Source: Dermacentor variabilis (taxonomy: Eukaryota > Arthropoda > Arachnida > Ixodida > Ixodidae). Taken from it: 64,000 nt of DNA. The DNA lies in contig NC_134569.1 in the NCBI RefSeq assembly GCF_050947875.1, positions 38,422,777 through 38,486,776 on the forward strand, given 5' to 3'. Below the pieces are notes generated by a model. The model worked only from the letters and a program-made list of their open reading frames with translations, searched no databases and was not told the DNA's origin. The position numbers and the translations under genes were made by a program. Shown piece after piece: positions 15,471-28,049 of the stretch; positions within the stretch are counted from its first letter, which is position 1, and every line of letters starts with the position of its first letter.

Positions 15471-17339
15471 TGTGCTTGTCTTGAGACTCTCCTGTGCACT
15501 TTCACTGGTTTTTGGGAACTCTGTGCGCGTGTCCTAGCGTCGTTTTTTTACTCTCTTCTGTGCCCTACTTAACTCGTGTGCGCAACTACGCAAACCTTCC
15601 TTATATTAGATGTGTCCTGTGCTCTTCTGTTTTTAGGTATCTTAGATTTGCATGCCCAGCAAAGAGAAGGAGCCAGTCTCAATAAAGGTGCGAACCTTTC
15701 CTTCAAGTAGGTATCTATGAAAAAACGAACATTACTATTGCCTGCAGCCTCCTTTATTACGAATAACTCAATCGAAAGAACGCTTTTGTGAATAAGGGTC
15801 CTGTTCCTTCTATTTCCACCGGTCGATCATGCTAGCATCTCAGACTGTGAAGAGTAGAAGAATTCGAATAGAATCATCACATTAGCACCACCCAAATTTC
15901 AAGAGGATTTCGTTTTGTTCCTGTTGTCTTTCCGTAGAAATGGCGCGGAACGTATACGCATCATTTTTCAGTCTATTTTATTTGTTCGTAATGACACATG
16001 CGCTTACTTTCCTACGCAAACCATTATTATGGTATTTGACATAGCGGTACCAGTTTTTGCAGCTGGGCATCTTCAAGCTAACCAGCATGCGATGAATGCA
16101 AACTCTGCTTACAGAGCGCATTTGCTGCATTCGTTCGTTGGGGCAACACTGGTTCTTAGGTCACCTTCTAATTAGATGAATAGCTGAAAATGCGAGCGAA
16201 ATGCGCAATTAAAAGCCCGAGTAGACACGAAATTTTTTAAAGTCAGTCATTAAGAACTTTCTATTGGACCGCCAGCACCAAGTCACTGTCAATACGACCT
16301 TTCGTCGCCCGGCGTAATGTATATAATGGCCATAGAACAGCTTCTTCGAGCATAAAAGAATCGAAAAAAATGAATATCTACATTTCACTCGGAATTCACA
16401 TCCATTTAACAATGAAATACATAGCGAATCTAATACTAGGAATAATTTTTCAGGTATCTTTCCTTTCAAATGCGTATGGTGGCAGCTCGTCACACAACGT
16501 GCAACAAGTTCGCAAATTAACTGGTTATTTCGACTATTTGTAAACTTCCAATCAGCGCACAAAAAATATCAGGGTGTTTGTTTGCTCCATATTAGCTTAC
16601 TGTGATGTCTGTATAAAAATATATCCGGGTGGTTTTGTGAGGCAAGACTAAATGATTGCATCATATATGATACAACGTGCAGTTATGAGTTTCTTTACGT
16701 AATTCTTGGTGAAGCCAAACATTTCTGCAAGGTGTCTGTCTTTGTGAAGAAATGGCAAGTGTTGATAAGCCATCCAATGTTTCAGCCAATAATTCGACAA
16801 TGTTAGGGGCGTGCAAATAGCAATTTTGAGACCAAATTGAATGCGGATCAACAGTGCCAGAAGCAAATGGAAAGGAATCGAATGTCGTATAATATTCTAG
16901 CAGTTTCCGTATAACCAACAATCGCCATCACAATTAGCATATAATGATGCTCACATCCTAGTATTCTAGTTTCGGTCATTACATAGTACGTTATGGGGTG
17001 TTCTTTATGAAATGCACGAAAAGGAGCCATAGGAACAAACAAGTACTTTCTTCGCATGTGCAAGACTCTTCAGAGAGTACGAATGGTCGCTGTGTATACG
17101 TATAGCCTGCAATAGATGGCTACCTAATTGACGTAAATACTGCACCACTATGCAAGTTCTCATGTTTTATGTCTATACTGTGCCCATGGAGGTGAAAATA
17201 TAGCGTACTTTCGCTCAAGTATTACATTTTATTGACCTCAGTTGACGCTTTTAAATGTTCGAGATGTAGTCGAAAAATATTCGCATTTACAAATAGTGAA
17301 TATTCGATTCGACGAACGAATTATATAGGACAGTATTGG
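15471..17339. other. Unclassified non-coding stretch
   Basis: AT-rich, with scattered frames under 120 codons that have no domain signature. No repeat or RNA gene was recognised. Confidence 0.45.
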
Positions 17340-17950
17340 ATTGTTTTATTCGAAAGTTAGTTGCACACCTCCAGATAAAGGGGTGTACCAAGGGGTTTGC
17401 ACACCCCTAGACGCTGGCCAACGTTTCGACATGAAGACTTGTTTTCGGAAGGCGAGAAAGAGTCGTCCGATGTGTCAACCAACGTTGGAGAAGGGGACTT
17501 GTCTTTGTCAAGCGATTACAAGTCATGTACTGTTTGAGCCAGCGTTTTGATGAGGGGCGAAGACAACTCACCTGATGCTTCAGTCAACGTTTTGGCATGG
17601 AGACTTGCCTTCATCAACTGAATCCTCAAGCGCAGACAAGTCATGCAATGTTTAAGCGAACGTTCCGAATAGGAGACTTAGGACAAGATGAGTACGAGTC
17701 GTCCATTGTTTCAGCCAATGTTTCGACAAGAGACGCCATATCTGCCAATCTTTCGGCCAATGTATCGACAAGCGGACTTGTCTTCATCGCGATGACGTCA
17801 TCCAATGTTTTAGGCAATGTTTAGACAAGAGGATTTGTCATCGCGAACTCAATACAAGTCATAAACTATCTCAGCCAACGTTTCGACAACGAGATTTGTC
17901 GTTGTCAAGTGAGGACAAATCATTCTATGTTTCAGCCAGTGTTTTGGCAA
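17340..17950 (+). repeat. Degenerate minisatellite, unit about 55-62 bp (array A)
   Basis: Successive units carry a variable form of 'ggacttgtcttcgtcaag', then 'acaagtcat', then 'gtttcagccaatgtttcgac'. Starts of the last block fall near 17708, 17752, 17807, 17868 and 17930. Units differ by indels and substitutions, so the array is old. It resumes at 18380 after an unrelated insert. Confidence 0.88.
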
Positions 17951-18379
17951 CCAGCAAAAGGACAACACGCCTTTGTTCAGAGCATTTTATCTTTCGTTTC
18001 CCCAGCTGAAAGAGATAATTTTTTGTCGGAACGTTTCTTTTTTTGGTATGAAGTCAGTGTGGTGTGCACGGAAATTTGTTTGCGTATCAAAGTTTGAGGA
18101 CTGAGATGCAACATTTAGTGCACAGTGTGTGTTGCACCTCTGAGCTGTGTGTCTGTAATGTGCGTGTAACAACAAAGTGAAGCGAAAAACGGCAAAAAAG
18201 GATAGACTTCGGTGTTTCAATGCCACCAACTTCTCAACATGTGGGTGTCCTTCCACACGTCTGGAACTTCCACAATTGCCACCTGGCTGGAAGGGCGCTT
18301 GTACCTGTTTCACCAGCATAGGTAGCCGGTGGCAGTGCTCGTGCGTTTACAACAGCAGCGGCGGATATACTTGACTGTT
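17951..18379. other. Non-repetitive segment inside the minisatellite
   Basis: This 430-bp segment lacks the minisatellite motif present on both sides. That suggests an insertion, or a part of the array that has been replaced. No element ends or coding domains were recognised. Confidence 0.4.
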
Positions 18380-18860
18380 TAACCAAAGCTTTGATGATTC
18401 ACGTGAGGAAGACAAGTCATCCAGTGTTGCAGCCAGTGTTTCGACAAGTAAACTTTCAAAGATTCAGTAAGGGGACTTGTTTTTGTCAAGCGAAGAGAAG
18501 TCAACCAAATTTTCAGTGATCATTTTGATACCGGGACTTGTTTTCGTCAAGTGGTGAGATGTCACCTAATATTTCAGCCAAGATATTTTCACGGGCACTT
18601 ACCTTCATTATGCGAAGACAGGCTATGCAATATTTTATCCAATGTATCGTCATGGAGACTTGTCTTTGTGAAACGATGGCAAATCATCTGAAACTTTAGC
18701 CACCGTTCGGACGAGGAGAATTGTCTTAGTCAAGCGAGGTCAAGTCATCTAATGTTTCGACCAATGTTTTGACAAGCGGACTTTTCTTCGTCAATCGAAA
18801 ACCATTCAACCAATGTTTCACGCAATGTTTATACAGGAGGATTTGTCTTCGCTTTGACAA
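18380..18860 (+). repeat. Degenerate minisatellite, continuation (array B)
   Basis: The same unit as 17340-17950 (gggacttgtttttgtcaagcg, aagtcat, atgtttcagcc) in the same orientation. It ends near 18860. Confidence 0.85.
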
Positions 18861-19854
18861 ATACAGGTTCTCTTGTACTTGCCGAAAAGTTGGCTCCAGT
18901 GATATCTATAAAGCGCCTCCAGTCTGTCTTTGAGTGTATCACTGTTTCGTCTGCATTTCAGAGCACTTTAACCCTTCATTACACAAATTCCAACAAACTC
19001 CTAATGAATTCATGGCACCGAAAGTCAGGCGACCAAACGCGGCAACAATTAGGAAAGAAAACGATAACATAAACGTCGTTCGCTTGAATAATATCCAACA
19101 AAATTCTAAATGTGTTTGGTTATGCCTACTTATTTGCTGAATATTTCAGTTGCTCCTAATAATGTTTTGTTGTTGTTAAAAGGGATCATCGGCCAAACGT
19201 GAATGAATCGAAGTGTGGTCAGAGGTGTGGAGGTGTTCGAAATATTATCTTAAACTTGGTGACTGAAAGGCCTAAGCCTGAACAATATTATCGCCTTTAA
19301 TATGCTTTGAGGACTCGTGATCTCGTATTCAACTTGTATAAAAGTTATATCGAGCAACAGGGCAACGGGCAGAATGAAGAGAAGGAAATGGTTAGAGCGC
19401 TGAAAGGTAAACGAAGGTAGCGCTTCGTCGGCTTCCTCCGGTTCGTCCTTTCGCTTGCCCTGTTATTTGTTTTTACTTGAACGTGAACCAATCTGCCTAA
19501 GTTAACACTCATGTATGAAAGATTGCTGTAGCGCCAAGTCTACAAGCTGAACTTTCCATGTGAATGGGCCTTCGATGAAAACGACGGCACAAATTGCGGC
19601 TCGTAGCGCTAGCGGCTTACAGATCGTTGTGCCTGGCGATCCCCCAGAATAAAGGATGCTGCACCACTGACATGCAGCTGTCGCGGTTGATGCCCGCGCC
19701 TGATCATCCACTTCAAGGCAGCTCGCTTCAAGACAGCAACGTCGCCCCTCCTTACCGTAACGAAGAGGCCACTGATCAATGACAGGGTCATCGTCCGGAA
19801 CTCCCGGGAAAAGCGTCGACGGCAGGTTCAGTTTGCCTGGCGGTTGGCTCGTAT
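18861..19854. other. Unclassified non-coding stretch
   Basis: The section 19540-19850 is more GC-rich and may belong to an unrecognised element that also contains the 24-bp minisatellite. No domain is visible. Confidence 0.4.
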
Positions 19855-20075
19855 TGTGCCACGTTGGAGACAGGCGAACCCCGTTGTAGACAAGAACACC
19901 ACGCTGAAGACACGAGCAGCACGTTGAAGACAGGTGCACCACCTTGAAGAAAGGAGCACCAAGTGAGAGACAGGCGCACCACGTTAGAGACAGGTGTACC
20001 CCGTTGGAGAAAGGAGCACCATGTGGGAGACAGGAGCACCGCGTTGGAGAAAGCTGGTGCACCACGTTCGAGATA
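19855..20075 (-). repeat. Minisatellite, 24-bp unit
   Basis: About nine units of the type 'gttggagacaggcgcaccac'. Because 24 is a multiple of three, the minus strand stays open and encodes a Cys/Leu/Ser/Pro-rich eight-residue repeat (as in WCACLSLG). I regard the frame as a by-product, since there is no start context and no relative. Confidence 0.85.
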
Positions 20076-20890
20076 AGTAAGCGGCGGTAGAACCGGTGAA
20101 CTATGCGGCGTTTGTAATTGGACAGTGAATTCCCTTGACGAGGGAAAGAGAAATAAACAGCATAAAAAGCCGATACGGATGCCTGAACTCTAGTATGTAA
20201 GGATGCAAGAACTCTAGTATGTAGTGTGCCCCCATAGATGGCCGGGGAGTCGTGTTGTAAAAGTGAACCATGTACCTTTTTTTTTAAATATAACTTTTTG
20301 CATTCTCTTCAACGTCGCTCGGAACCCTTCTTTCCCCCGGCACTTGGCACGGCACCATTCATGGAACCTTGGTTGGCCGCACGGAACCCCAACTTTAACA
20401 ACAAGATCGAGTCGTTATGCGGAGTATTATAGAATAAGGTGCATCTCCACTCAAAACTTCAATAGCAATCTGCGCTTACACTGTAGCATGTTCTTTTCCT
20501 GATGAATTGTATTCCTGGTCCTGCAGCACGCAAGGTATGAAGAAGAGATCGCAAGGTAAAAAGAAGAAAAAACCATTTGAAGAAACACACCTGTGAGCAA
20601 GCTAGCTGTGGGCAGGTCTAAGCCTTCGATTGAGATGATAATTCAGCCAAGCTCGACAGCGCCAGCATGCCAGAAGGCACAATGCAAGAAATTCCATTTA
20701 CATGTATTGAGTTCTTTCTTGCATTTCGAACAGCTCTTCCTTTTATGACTATCAGTATTTATGTTGCCGATGCAGAGAGCGCTCACTGGCGCCAGACGCG
20801 TTTATTTCCCTTTCACGACACAAGTTCTTATATCGATAGTTGTCTTACCGTACGTGCCTTACTTTCTTAGTTACTGAAGATATGCATGTG

Positions 20891-20893
<3 letters not shown>
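20076..20893. other. Unclassified non-coding stretch
   Basis: A short direct repeat containing gaactctagtatgta occurs twice at about 20184-20222. Otherwise nothing was recognised. Confidence 0.4.

Positions 20894-20948
<55 letters not shown>
20894..20948. repeat. (TA)n microsatellite
   Basis: About 55 bp of TA repeat at the edge of the satellite-like region. Confidence 0.97.
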
Positions 20949-20950
<2 letters not shown>

Positions 20951-20984
20951 CGCCTTAGATGGCTTATGGGACTAAAATTCCGAT

Positions 20985-21604
20985 GTCCGGCGTTATGCAA
21001 ATGACATTCATAAGGAGTCGAACCCATTACCTCCGGTGTTGATTAAGATGAATTTAATTAGGACCCGCGATGTGTTGTGGGAGTCCAACCCTTGGCTTTT
21101 GGTGGAAGACAAACCCAACGACTTTTGGTGCTAACTAGGGCGAATCAGGCCATCAATATCTTTAAGATAAAGCCTGAAGCCGAGGAGAAGAAGCGTCATC
21201 ACGACCTGTGGTGTCAATGAAGGCACAGTTAATTAAGGTAGAGTTAATTAAAACATCTGCGCCAACGGCATTTGGTGGGACTCCAACTCACTTGGATATT
21301 TGGGCAAACCGGCCGTATCCGGCTTCTGCTGGATTCCAGTTGACATTGTGAAGGTAGAGAATTGAACCCTCAACCTGTGGTGGGAGTCGAGCCCATGACC
21401 TTTGGTGTTAATTAAGGCATACCTAAATTAAGGCACTCGAAGCAGTCTAACCCCCGACCTTTGGCTGACGTAAACCCCCGACCAATGATGTTGATTAAGG
21501 CACAGTTAATTAAGGCACTCCCACCCACGACCTTTGGTGGGCGTCGCACCCACTTGGAGATATTCGCGGACCGGCCATATCTCCAAGTTGAATTTCATTT
21601 GACA
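20985..21604 (+). repeat. Satellite-like complex repeat, left part
   Basis: Recurring modules alternate: 'gacctttggtgg' (variants near 21069, 21121, 21272, 21400 and 21530), 'agtcgaaccca', 'ttaattaaggcac' and 'accggccatatctcc'. Module order and spacing vary, so it is a higher-order or shuffled repeat rather than a clean tandem array. The reverse complement of the agtcgaaccc module reads gggttcgact, which resembles a Pol III B box. The region continues at 22690 after a LINE fragment. Confidence 0.82.
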
Positions 21605-22689
21605 TCGTTCAAGTTCAAGTTTTATTCATTAACGATGCCAGCTTTACAAAGAATTCAATACAGAATTAGCACTACACAGCGAGCCCCAACGTTAGAAACT
21701 GTCAGAGGGACTCCCATACATGAACAAACTGAAAAAAAGGAGATGCAGATCGATCATTGGTTAAGGCGACTTTAAGACAATTTGATAAAAATAAGGAACA
21801 GTGCGAAAAAAACAAGAAAATATAAAGTTGTTAAGTAAGACAAAAATTGCGAAGAAAACTTCTATAATAAACAAGCAATACAAACTTACAATACATTAAA
21901 AAATAGGATTAATATAACAGGTAGTATAATAGCTAAGTCAATTACTATTACAATCACAAACGTCACTTGTTAGGATGGAGAGAGTTGCTGCATAAAATAT
22001 TTCTTAACTTGTTTCTTGAATATATGCTCTGTGGGGGATGATTTAATGCTATGTGGAATAGAATTCCGCAGTTTTATTCACGCAAATGTGGTACTGAACC
22101 TACTTTAGCTAAAAGACGATTATCGAGTTCGGAGGACGTAGTAGTGTTAGTATTTACAAATGTTTCAATAACAAAGCCATGTATATGTGCAATATTACGA
22201 AATAACTTATAGATCACGATTGTTAACTTGAACTGAAAGAGTTGATGAAGAGGATGAATGTTTCAACTGCAATAAAGTGGCGTTGCATTAGATAGGAAAT
22301 GGCTTAAAGTCATGAGACGAAGCGCCTGATTCTGCAGGCGTTGAAGTTGGCTGAGGTGAGCGAGGTATGTGTTACCCCAGGCTGATACGCAGTAAGATAA
22401 ATATCTGTGAATGTGTGCATGATAAGGGAATGGATAATGTGCGGCTGAATATGTGAGCCGGTTTTGATTATGACGCATATGACGTGATTATGACGCATGG
22501 AGATTGAATTTCAGATGCCTGTCTAAAACTAAGCCAAGAAACATTGTGCTATCAGATATTGGTATTAAGTTGTTGTCAAGACACACAGATATATATTTCG
22601 AAATTAGCGCCGGAAAGGAATGAAATACCATAAAAAACCGTTTTTAGGGGGTTGATGCACAACATGTGCTTTCGACACCAGGAAGTTAT
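21605..22689 (-). pseudogene. CR1-like LINE, 3' part, inserted in the satellite
   Basis: Minus-strand frames give the post-YADD segment (WCRKHMLCINPLKTVF), then the C-terminal block YLSYCVSAWGNTYLAHLSQL followed by QRLQNQALRLM. Both are diagnostic of CR1/Jockey-type ORF2. Frameshifts and stops break it. The 3' end, on the lower-coordinate side, reads aataaaacttgaacttgaac on the minus strand: a polyadenylation-like signal plus a TTGAAC repeat tail. Satellite modules lie directly on both sides, so the LINE inserted into the repeat. Confidence 0.88.
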
Positions 22690-23060
22690 GTTAATCGAAT
22701 CCATGACCTTTAGACGGGGTTGAACCCTCCACCTCTGCTGGCTGACAACATCACGACCTTTGGTGCTAATTAAGGTGAAGTTGATTAAGGCACTCGAATC
22801 CTCGGCCCAACAGAGAGACATGGGCGAACCGGCCATATCTCCAAGCTGGATTCCAATTGAATCGTTAAAGACAAGAGTCTAACCCACTACTACCTTTGCT
22901 GTTGAGGTGAAGTTATTTGGGCCAGAGTCAATTAAGATAGAGTTAATTAAGGCACTCGAGCCAGCGGCCTTTGGTGTTAATCAGGATGAAGTTAACTCAG
23001 GCATATTTATTAATATACAGTTAAGGCACTCGAACCTACGACCTTTGGTGGCAGAAAGCA
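22690..23060 (+). repeat. Satellite-like complex repeat, right part
   Basis: The same modules as 20985-21604 in the same orientation: gacctttggtgc near 22757, accggccatatctccaag near 22830, and gcctttggtgtt and gacctttggtgg near 22971 and 23041. Confidence 0.82.
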
Positions 23061-23899
23061 TGTAATAGGAAGTAACGATACATCAGGGTGAAAATGTCAG
23101 ATAATGTAATGAATGTCTCGTGAGCGGGCAGGCTTTCCCCTTCATCCTCTTTAATTTATGCTAAAGTGACTGTCAGCTTTGATGTACTCAACGAAAATTA
23201 TAATCTGCGTGCACGGCAAATTGCTTGCTATCTTTGTGAGAATTGTTTTTCTACAATTCTATTTATTTCTTATCATCCGTCCAACCTTGTGGTCGATCTT
23301 AGTGAGAGAGAACGCCAGGTTCTGTGGGCCCCAATGGATAGGAACTACAACAAGCCCATGAGGATTTAGAAATACAGCAAGGAAGAAATCATGAGAGAAA
23401 AACAAACAGCACTCAGGTATCCCTACGTGGATGAATGCGAAAGCATTGCGACATCTACCGGACGATGACATGCTGTTACACGAAATGTAACAGCATGGTT
23501 TTCACGTTGCCTTCTATCATTCATGGCATCACGTGCCTCGGCCTTGTGCGAGTACTTGCGTGTACGTCCTAAGGAGCCGGGCGCAGCTGCTGACTGAAAA
23601 ATGGAAGTCGAAGGTTCCTCCATTGGAGTGCATGACAGAACTCACCGGAATCACCACACCGACTGGCAGTGGCCAGTGCCCCTTCAGTGCCTTCGCGGAG
23701 GGAGGGGCAGTGTGGAATGCTGGCTTGATGAACGGCATCGGCGACAACTGTGGAGGAAGACAATGAACGCGCGAGCGGTGGCACGGGCACGTCTTTGGGA
23801 CCACGTGACTTTTTGGACATCTGCGGCCACGCCGCTACATTTTCCGCTTCATAGGCCATATGCATAACGATTTCGCATTGAAATACGTACGATAACACA
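23061..23899. other. Unclassified stretch
   Basis: The GC-rich part at about 23520-23830 is open in several frames on both strands, but no frame has a recognisable domain. Confidence 0.4.
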
Positions 23900-24190
23900 A
23901 AGGGCGGTGCGTTGCTCACTGAGACCCGAGCTTGCTGCCTGAGAGAGAAACGTACCGGAGCAAATATTCCCTAAAGTATGAGGCGTATACCTGCTGCAGC
24001 AAAAGTCCGCACATGCCTCAGCACATCCTAATGGAATGCAAATGTATTCACCCAACGAGAGCCGTAGTTAAGCTCCACCTCCCAGAATCGCTGGAAATCA
24101 AAGCATATGGAAGCATTAACCTATCAACAGTCGAAATAAGAAAGAGACGTATAGAGCATTGGTGCAAAATAAAGAATGGAACAGATTGAT
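23900..24190 (+). pseudogene. LINE 3' end, zinc-knuckle region (tentative)
   Basis: A plus-strand frame ending at 24189 contains YTCCSKSPHMPQHILMECKC, which fits the terminal CxxC..HxxxxC knuckle of LINE ORF2 proteins with RNase H. It is followed by a short basic tail and a stop. The first cysteine pair is not canonical. No RNase H is visible upstream, so this is a small fragment at best. Confidence 0.5.
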
Positions 24191-25504
24191 AAGACCGTGG
24201 ATCCGTTGTAGGCGTGGGCAATTAAATCTACAAGGCAGATTTTGAAAGTTTAGGGAAGTGAAAAAATTGAGGAAATGTAGGCAAAATGCTCGACTTAAAT
24301 AGGTGCAGTAAACCCTAATAAGATCAAGCAGGCTAGGTGACAACTGGTCGCCGCTCTGTTTCAAAGGAGATTTAGGTAGAAATCCTCAACATCGGCTCAT
24401 GGGGAAGGGAGGCAAGAGAATTGAAGATGAGAGTGACCTTTACAAATTACGACCCTGTGCTCGTTAATGTAAAGGCTTCTGAAATGCTAAAATGTCAGTC
24501 AATCGCGAGCGGATGCACAGTAAGCCAACCCGCCGGAAAAATCGAGGGACCGCGGGTGATGCTAGCTTCAAATATTCGCATTAGCTGCCCATCAGTTTGA
24601 TTTTGGCAGCGCCTGTACGAGGCCATAATTAGTTATCTAACGGAAAGGAAACGGACACACATTGCTATTGGAAAATAGGCGCTCAACCTTCCGACATTTG
24701 TGGATTTCTCTTGCCCGTAATGCCTACATGTACGCCACGAAATTTATTACTTAAGAATGGCTTCATTGTCGCCGCTTTTTTGGGGCGGCATTAAGGACAA
24801 TGGAGCCCACGGCCTTCATTTTGTGCTCCTATAATCAACCACTTTTCGCTGAAGTATACAGACAAAATTTTAGAAGGACGGCCTATCTGATATTTGGGGA
24901 AATCCAAATATTGGCGTTACAGCATTGCACTTGGTATGAGCGAAGCGTGAAACTAGGAAGGGAGCAGTAGGGGAGTTACAGCGTTTGCATGCAAGTGTCA
25001 TTCAAGGTGTTCACGTGCAAATTAGCACAACCAGTATACTCTGAAATCTAACTTTCGATCGACATGCGTGATGGAAGCTTACTTTTGGTAAACGTAAGCG
25101 CAAGTGACATTTGGATCTCGAGAGTAATACGGCTGTTTAGGAGAGAGGTGTTCTGCCTTTCCCTCAATTTGATACATAGCTGGAGAGTTTGGGGTAAAAC
25201 GTGCGGGCCGGACAGCTGAGCGAGGTCAAATGAATGGCACGCCGCGTGTTGCGCGGTTTAACTTCGTCCTCGACGTGAGTCTTGCCCGTATTTATTTTTT
25301 TCATTTCTTTATTCATGCAATACTGCCAGTGCTATTTTGTCAGCGAAAGTAGGAGTGGTACAGGAATAAATACGATAAAAAATGCAAGGGTAACAAAAAA
25401 TAGTCAGAACACAGAATCAACACAGGCGCTGAGTTCTGATGACATTATCAACACAAATACATACACACGCACAAAAACACAGTGCTCTTGCACTCTAAAG
25501 AAGG
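24191..25504. other. Unclassified non-coding stretch
   Basis: No frame over 120 codons and no recognised repeat. Confidence 0.45.
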
Positions 25505-25539
25505 ATGACCAGCGAAGCTGTGCATGTGGACCCCTTAAT

Positions 25540-25757
25540 GTCGAACTGCACTTGCACCGCATCTCGGCCCGGTATTGCAATATCTTCGTCAACGGCTCAC
25601 GTATGGAGAATGTTTAACGCCTATTTCACCTCTGGCGCGAGTAGGCCAAGTATTGCACTATCTTCGGGATCAGCCCACGTATGGGGAGGGGAGTCTTGTG
25701 TCTACACACGGACACGATCCTGAGAGAAGTAGCTCCTAAGAGCTTCGCTATAAAAGC
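25540..25757 (-). repeat. Dispersed repeat with about 77-bp internal units (copy 1)
   Basis: Two units read 'ggcccggtattgca(a/c)tatcttcg..cacgtatgg'. This is the reverse complement of the units at 39921-40077. The outer end (aagagcttcgctata) matches the flank gcgatgctgtatacc at 39851 in reverse. It is a minus-oriented copy of the family. Confidence 0.75.
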
Positions 25758-28049
25758 AAACAAAACGGGTACTAAGTTACGTGTTATAGCGGGCTTTGGT
25801 CTCTAACGTGTTTGACAAGCGACGCTGGGGCGCAGCAATTCCTGGCACCGAACCAAACACTTCCTTTCGTCCTTTCGCCTCTTGTTTTCCTTCTTTCGTT
25901 CCTTCGTGCGCGGTCCGCCTCCACCAAGCAACCCTCCTCTTTGATAAGTGCTCTGTTCTCGAAGCCCATTTTCTGAGGCTATACAAAGCGCTCTCCGGAA
26001 GCGGTTACTAACGAAGCTGCGTAGATGGCCCACAAATACGCAAAGAGAGAGAGAGAGAGAGAAATAAAATCTCAGTGACCTGCACAACCGGGTAGTGCCA
26101 CAGCCCTTTTCATGCGCCGTCCCACAAAAGGCAGCTCCCCAGTACTTCCGTGTTTACGCTCGTATGTACACAAGACTCTCCAGCTTTAACTTGGGGAGAC
26201 AACCGCGGTGCTTCCAGTTGACATCCAGTGCGTTGCAGGAGCCTGTTTGCACAGCCCTGTGTTTACGTCGGCGACTCGCGTCCATCGTTAGATAATCTAG
26301 ATTCGCCCCGCCCTTCGAGAGGTAGTGAAGACGCCGTGCGGCACTAAGGCTTGCTAGCTCTGCGGCGAATAATGATCTTTCGAGTTCCCGCTACATGGGG
26401 AGCCCCCAGATTAATACCAGTTCCATAAGCTCCCTGCACGCGGCGATGTGCGCTGTCCCTATGGCGCTGGCCTCGTTCACCGTATTTGGGCTGCCGGGAC
26501 CTTGCGAAGACCGCCAGGTATGAAGTTTTCCTTCATTTTTATTTTTATAGGAAAGTTTAGCACGCATACTGCAAATAAGTCTTCTCACAGTGTTCATCAT
26601 GTTCGACAAATGTTCGCTCCTGAGAAAACTCGTGAAGCCGCAATTAAAGCGACGAAACAAGCGGTTTGAAACGTATTTTTCTAGGGCCAAAATAGTATAT
26701 GTAAGTGACGGTCAGGCAATACCACGAAAATAGTTACTCGATATGGTCGCAGTAATTTACCATGGTCTTCTGCATCACGCACCCCTATTCGATTTTTGTT
26801 GCACGCCGTTTTTGGAAACAGCGTCTATACGTTATCCGTGAACTAGCAGTTGGAGTAATGCCATTCAGCAATTGCATGCAACTAATTATTCGATTTGCGA
26901 TGCAAGGGTTTGCCTACATCCATCTTTATGATCGCTTGTGTATGCCGAAAAAAGGTAGTTATTTTCATCTTTGCTCTTGACTTATGTATTGGTATGGTTT
27001 CTATCACTGAACTAGATCAGCGATCAATCGCATAAAAAACTAAGCTAAAGTAGCTAGAATAGATTTTTTTTCTAAGCAGTCCACCATGCAACAGCAGCAT
27101 ACTTTTCGTAAGTACGCCATGACGAAGTGTCTTTTTGCTTTCGAATTATTCTATTAAACAAGTGATCTATATTTTATCCTGTTTCCAAATGTGCTTTTGA
27201 TGTTCTAATACTTCCGGTTCTGTTCCTGTCTTCTAAAAAATCCTGCAACGCAGAAAACGTTAGAATGCTCGTACGCATTGAGAAGAAACTGGACTACAAC
27301 ACGGATAAGCTGGACAGTATAAATTTGAAAGGAATGTTTATATTTTGCCATGATAAATAGCTGGAGAAGTGGTTGCGCTTTCGCGGACTTCAATTCGGTT
27401 ATTTGGTTTCATATACATGCTAAAAAAATTACACCAAGTGGGGCTTATCTTGTCCCCGAAGATAATCGTTATTTATCTGGCGTGCGTAACCTTTATTTGA
27501 CGCTTAGTTCATGAACGGCATGAGCCAATACGCTTGACATAGCTTTCCTGACAGGAAATTAGCGAGCGCAAACTGTTAAATAAAGGAAGCGTAACGCAGG
27601 ATAGGCGGTGCGATGATGGTGGGGGGGAAAAAAAAAGATAATCTTGAAATTGAAAAAAAAAAACAGTTCTGTAATGTAGTCTGCTGCCATGTAGCCTGAC
27701 TGCTTCATAGTAGGAGTAAGACACTGCTCAGGTTTGGGCCGGCCTTCGTCCCCCATCTATTCCTTCTTTAGTCCTCGCCTTTAACCCTGTTTTCCGGTGT
27801 GCAGTAGCAAAGAGGGCATGCATATGGTTACCTCCTCGTATACCGCTCCATAGCTCTTTCTCTCTCGCTTCGTAGCAACAAAGGAACAAAAAAGAATGGT
27901 TGTAGCTGTCAAACCACTCAACCTGAAGAAACTTGTAATTTCGGTGTTAGGAAGTACAGGTGGTGGTGGCGGTGGTGGTGTTGCAGCAGGTGGGATTAGC
28001 CTGGAAAACAGAGCTGGCAATTGTTCCACCTGAGCCTCCTGTGAGTGTC
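25758..28049. other. Unclassified non-coding stretch
   Basis: It contains a short GA run (26044-26062) and a GGT-rich run (about 27958-27985). Frames here have no domain signature. I see no splice-consistent coding exon. Confidence 0.45.

Noticed and set aside
17340..20075. Regularly spaced repeats that might suggest a CRISPR array
   Set aside because: Units are contiguous and degenerate, with no unique spacers of constant length, and the sequence is eukaryotic.
23569..23919. Overlapping frames on both strands in a GC-rich section
   Set aside because: GC-rich DNA has fewer stops. None of the frames shows a domain.
27781..28029. Proline-rich frame on the minus strand
   Set aside because: The poly-Pro stretch comes from a GGT-rich simple repeat.
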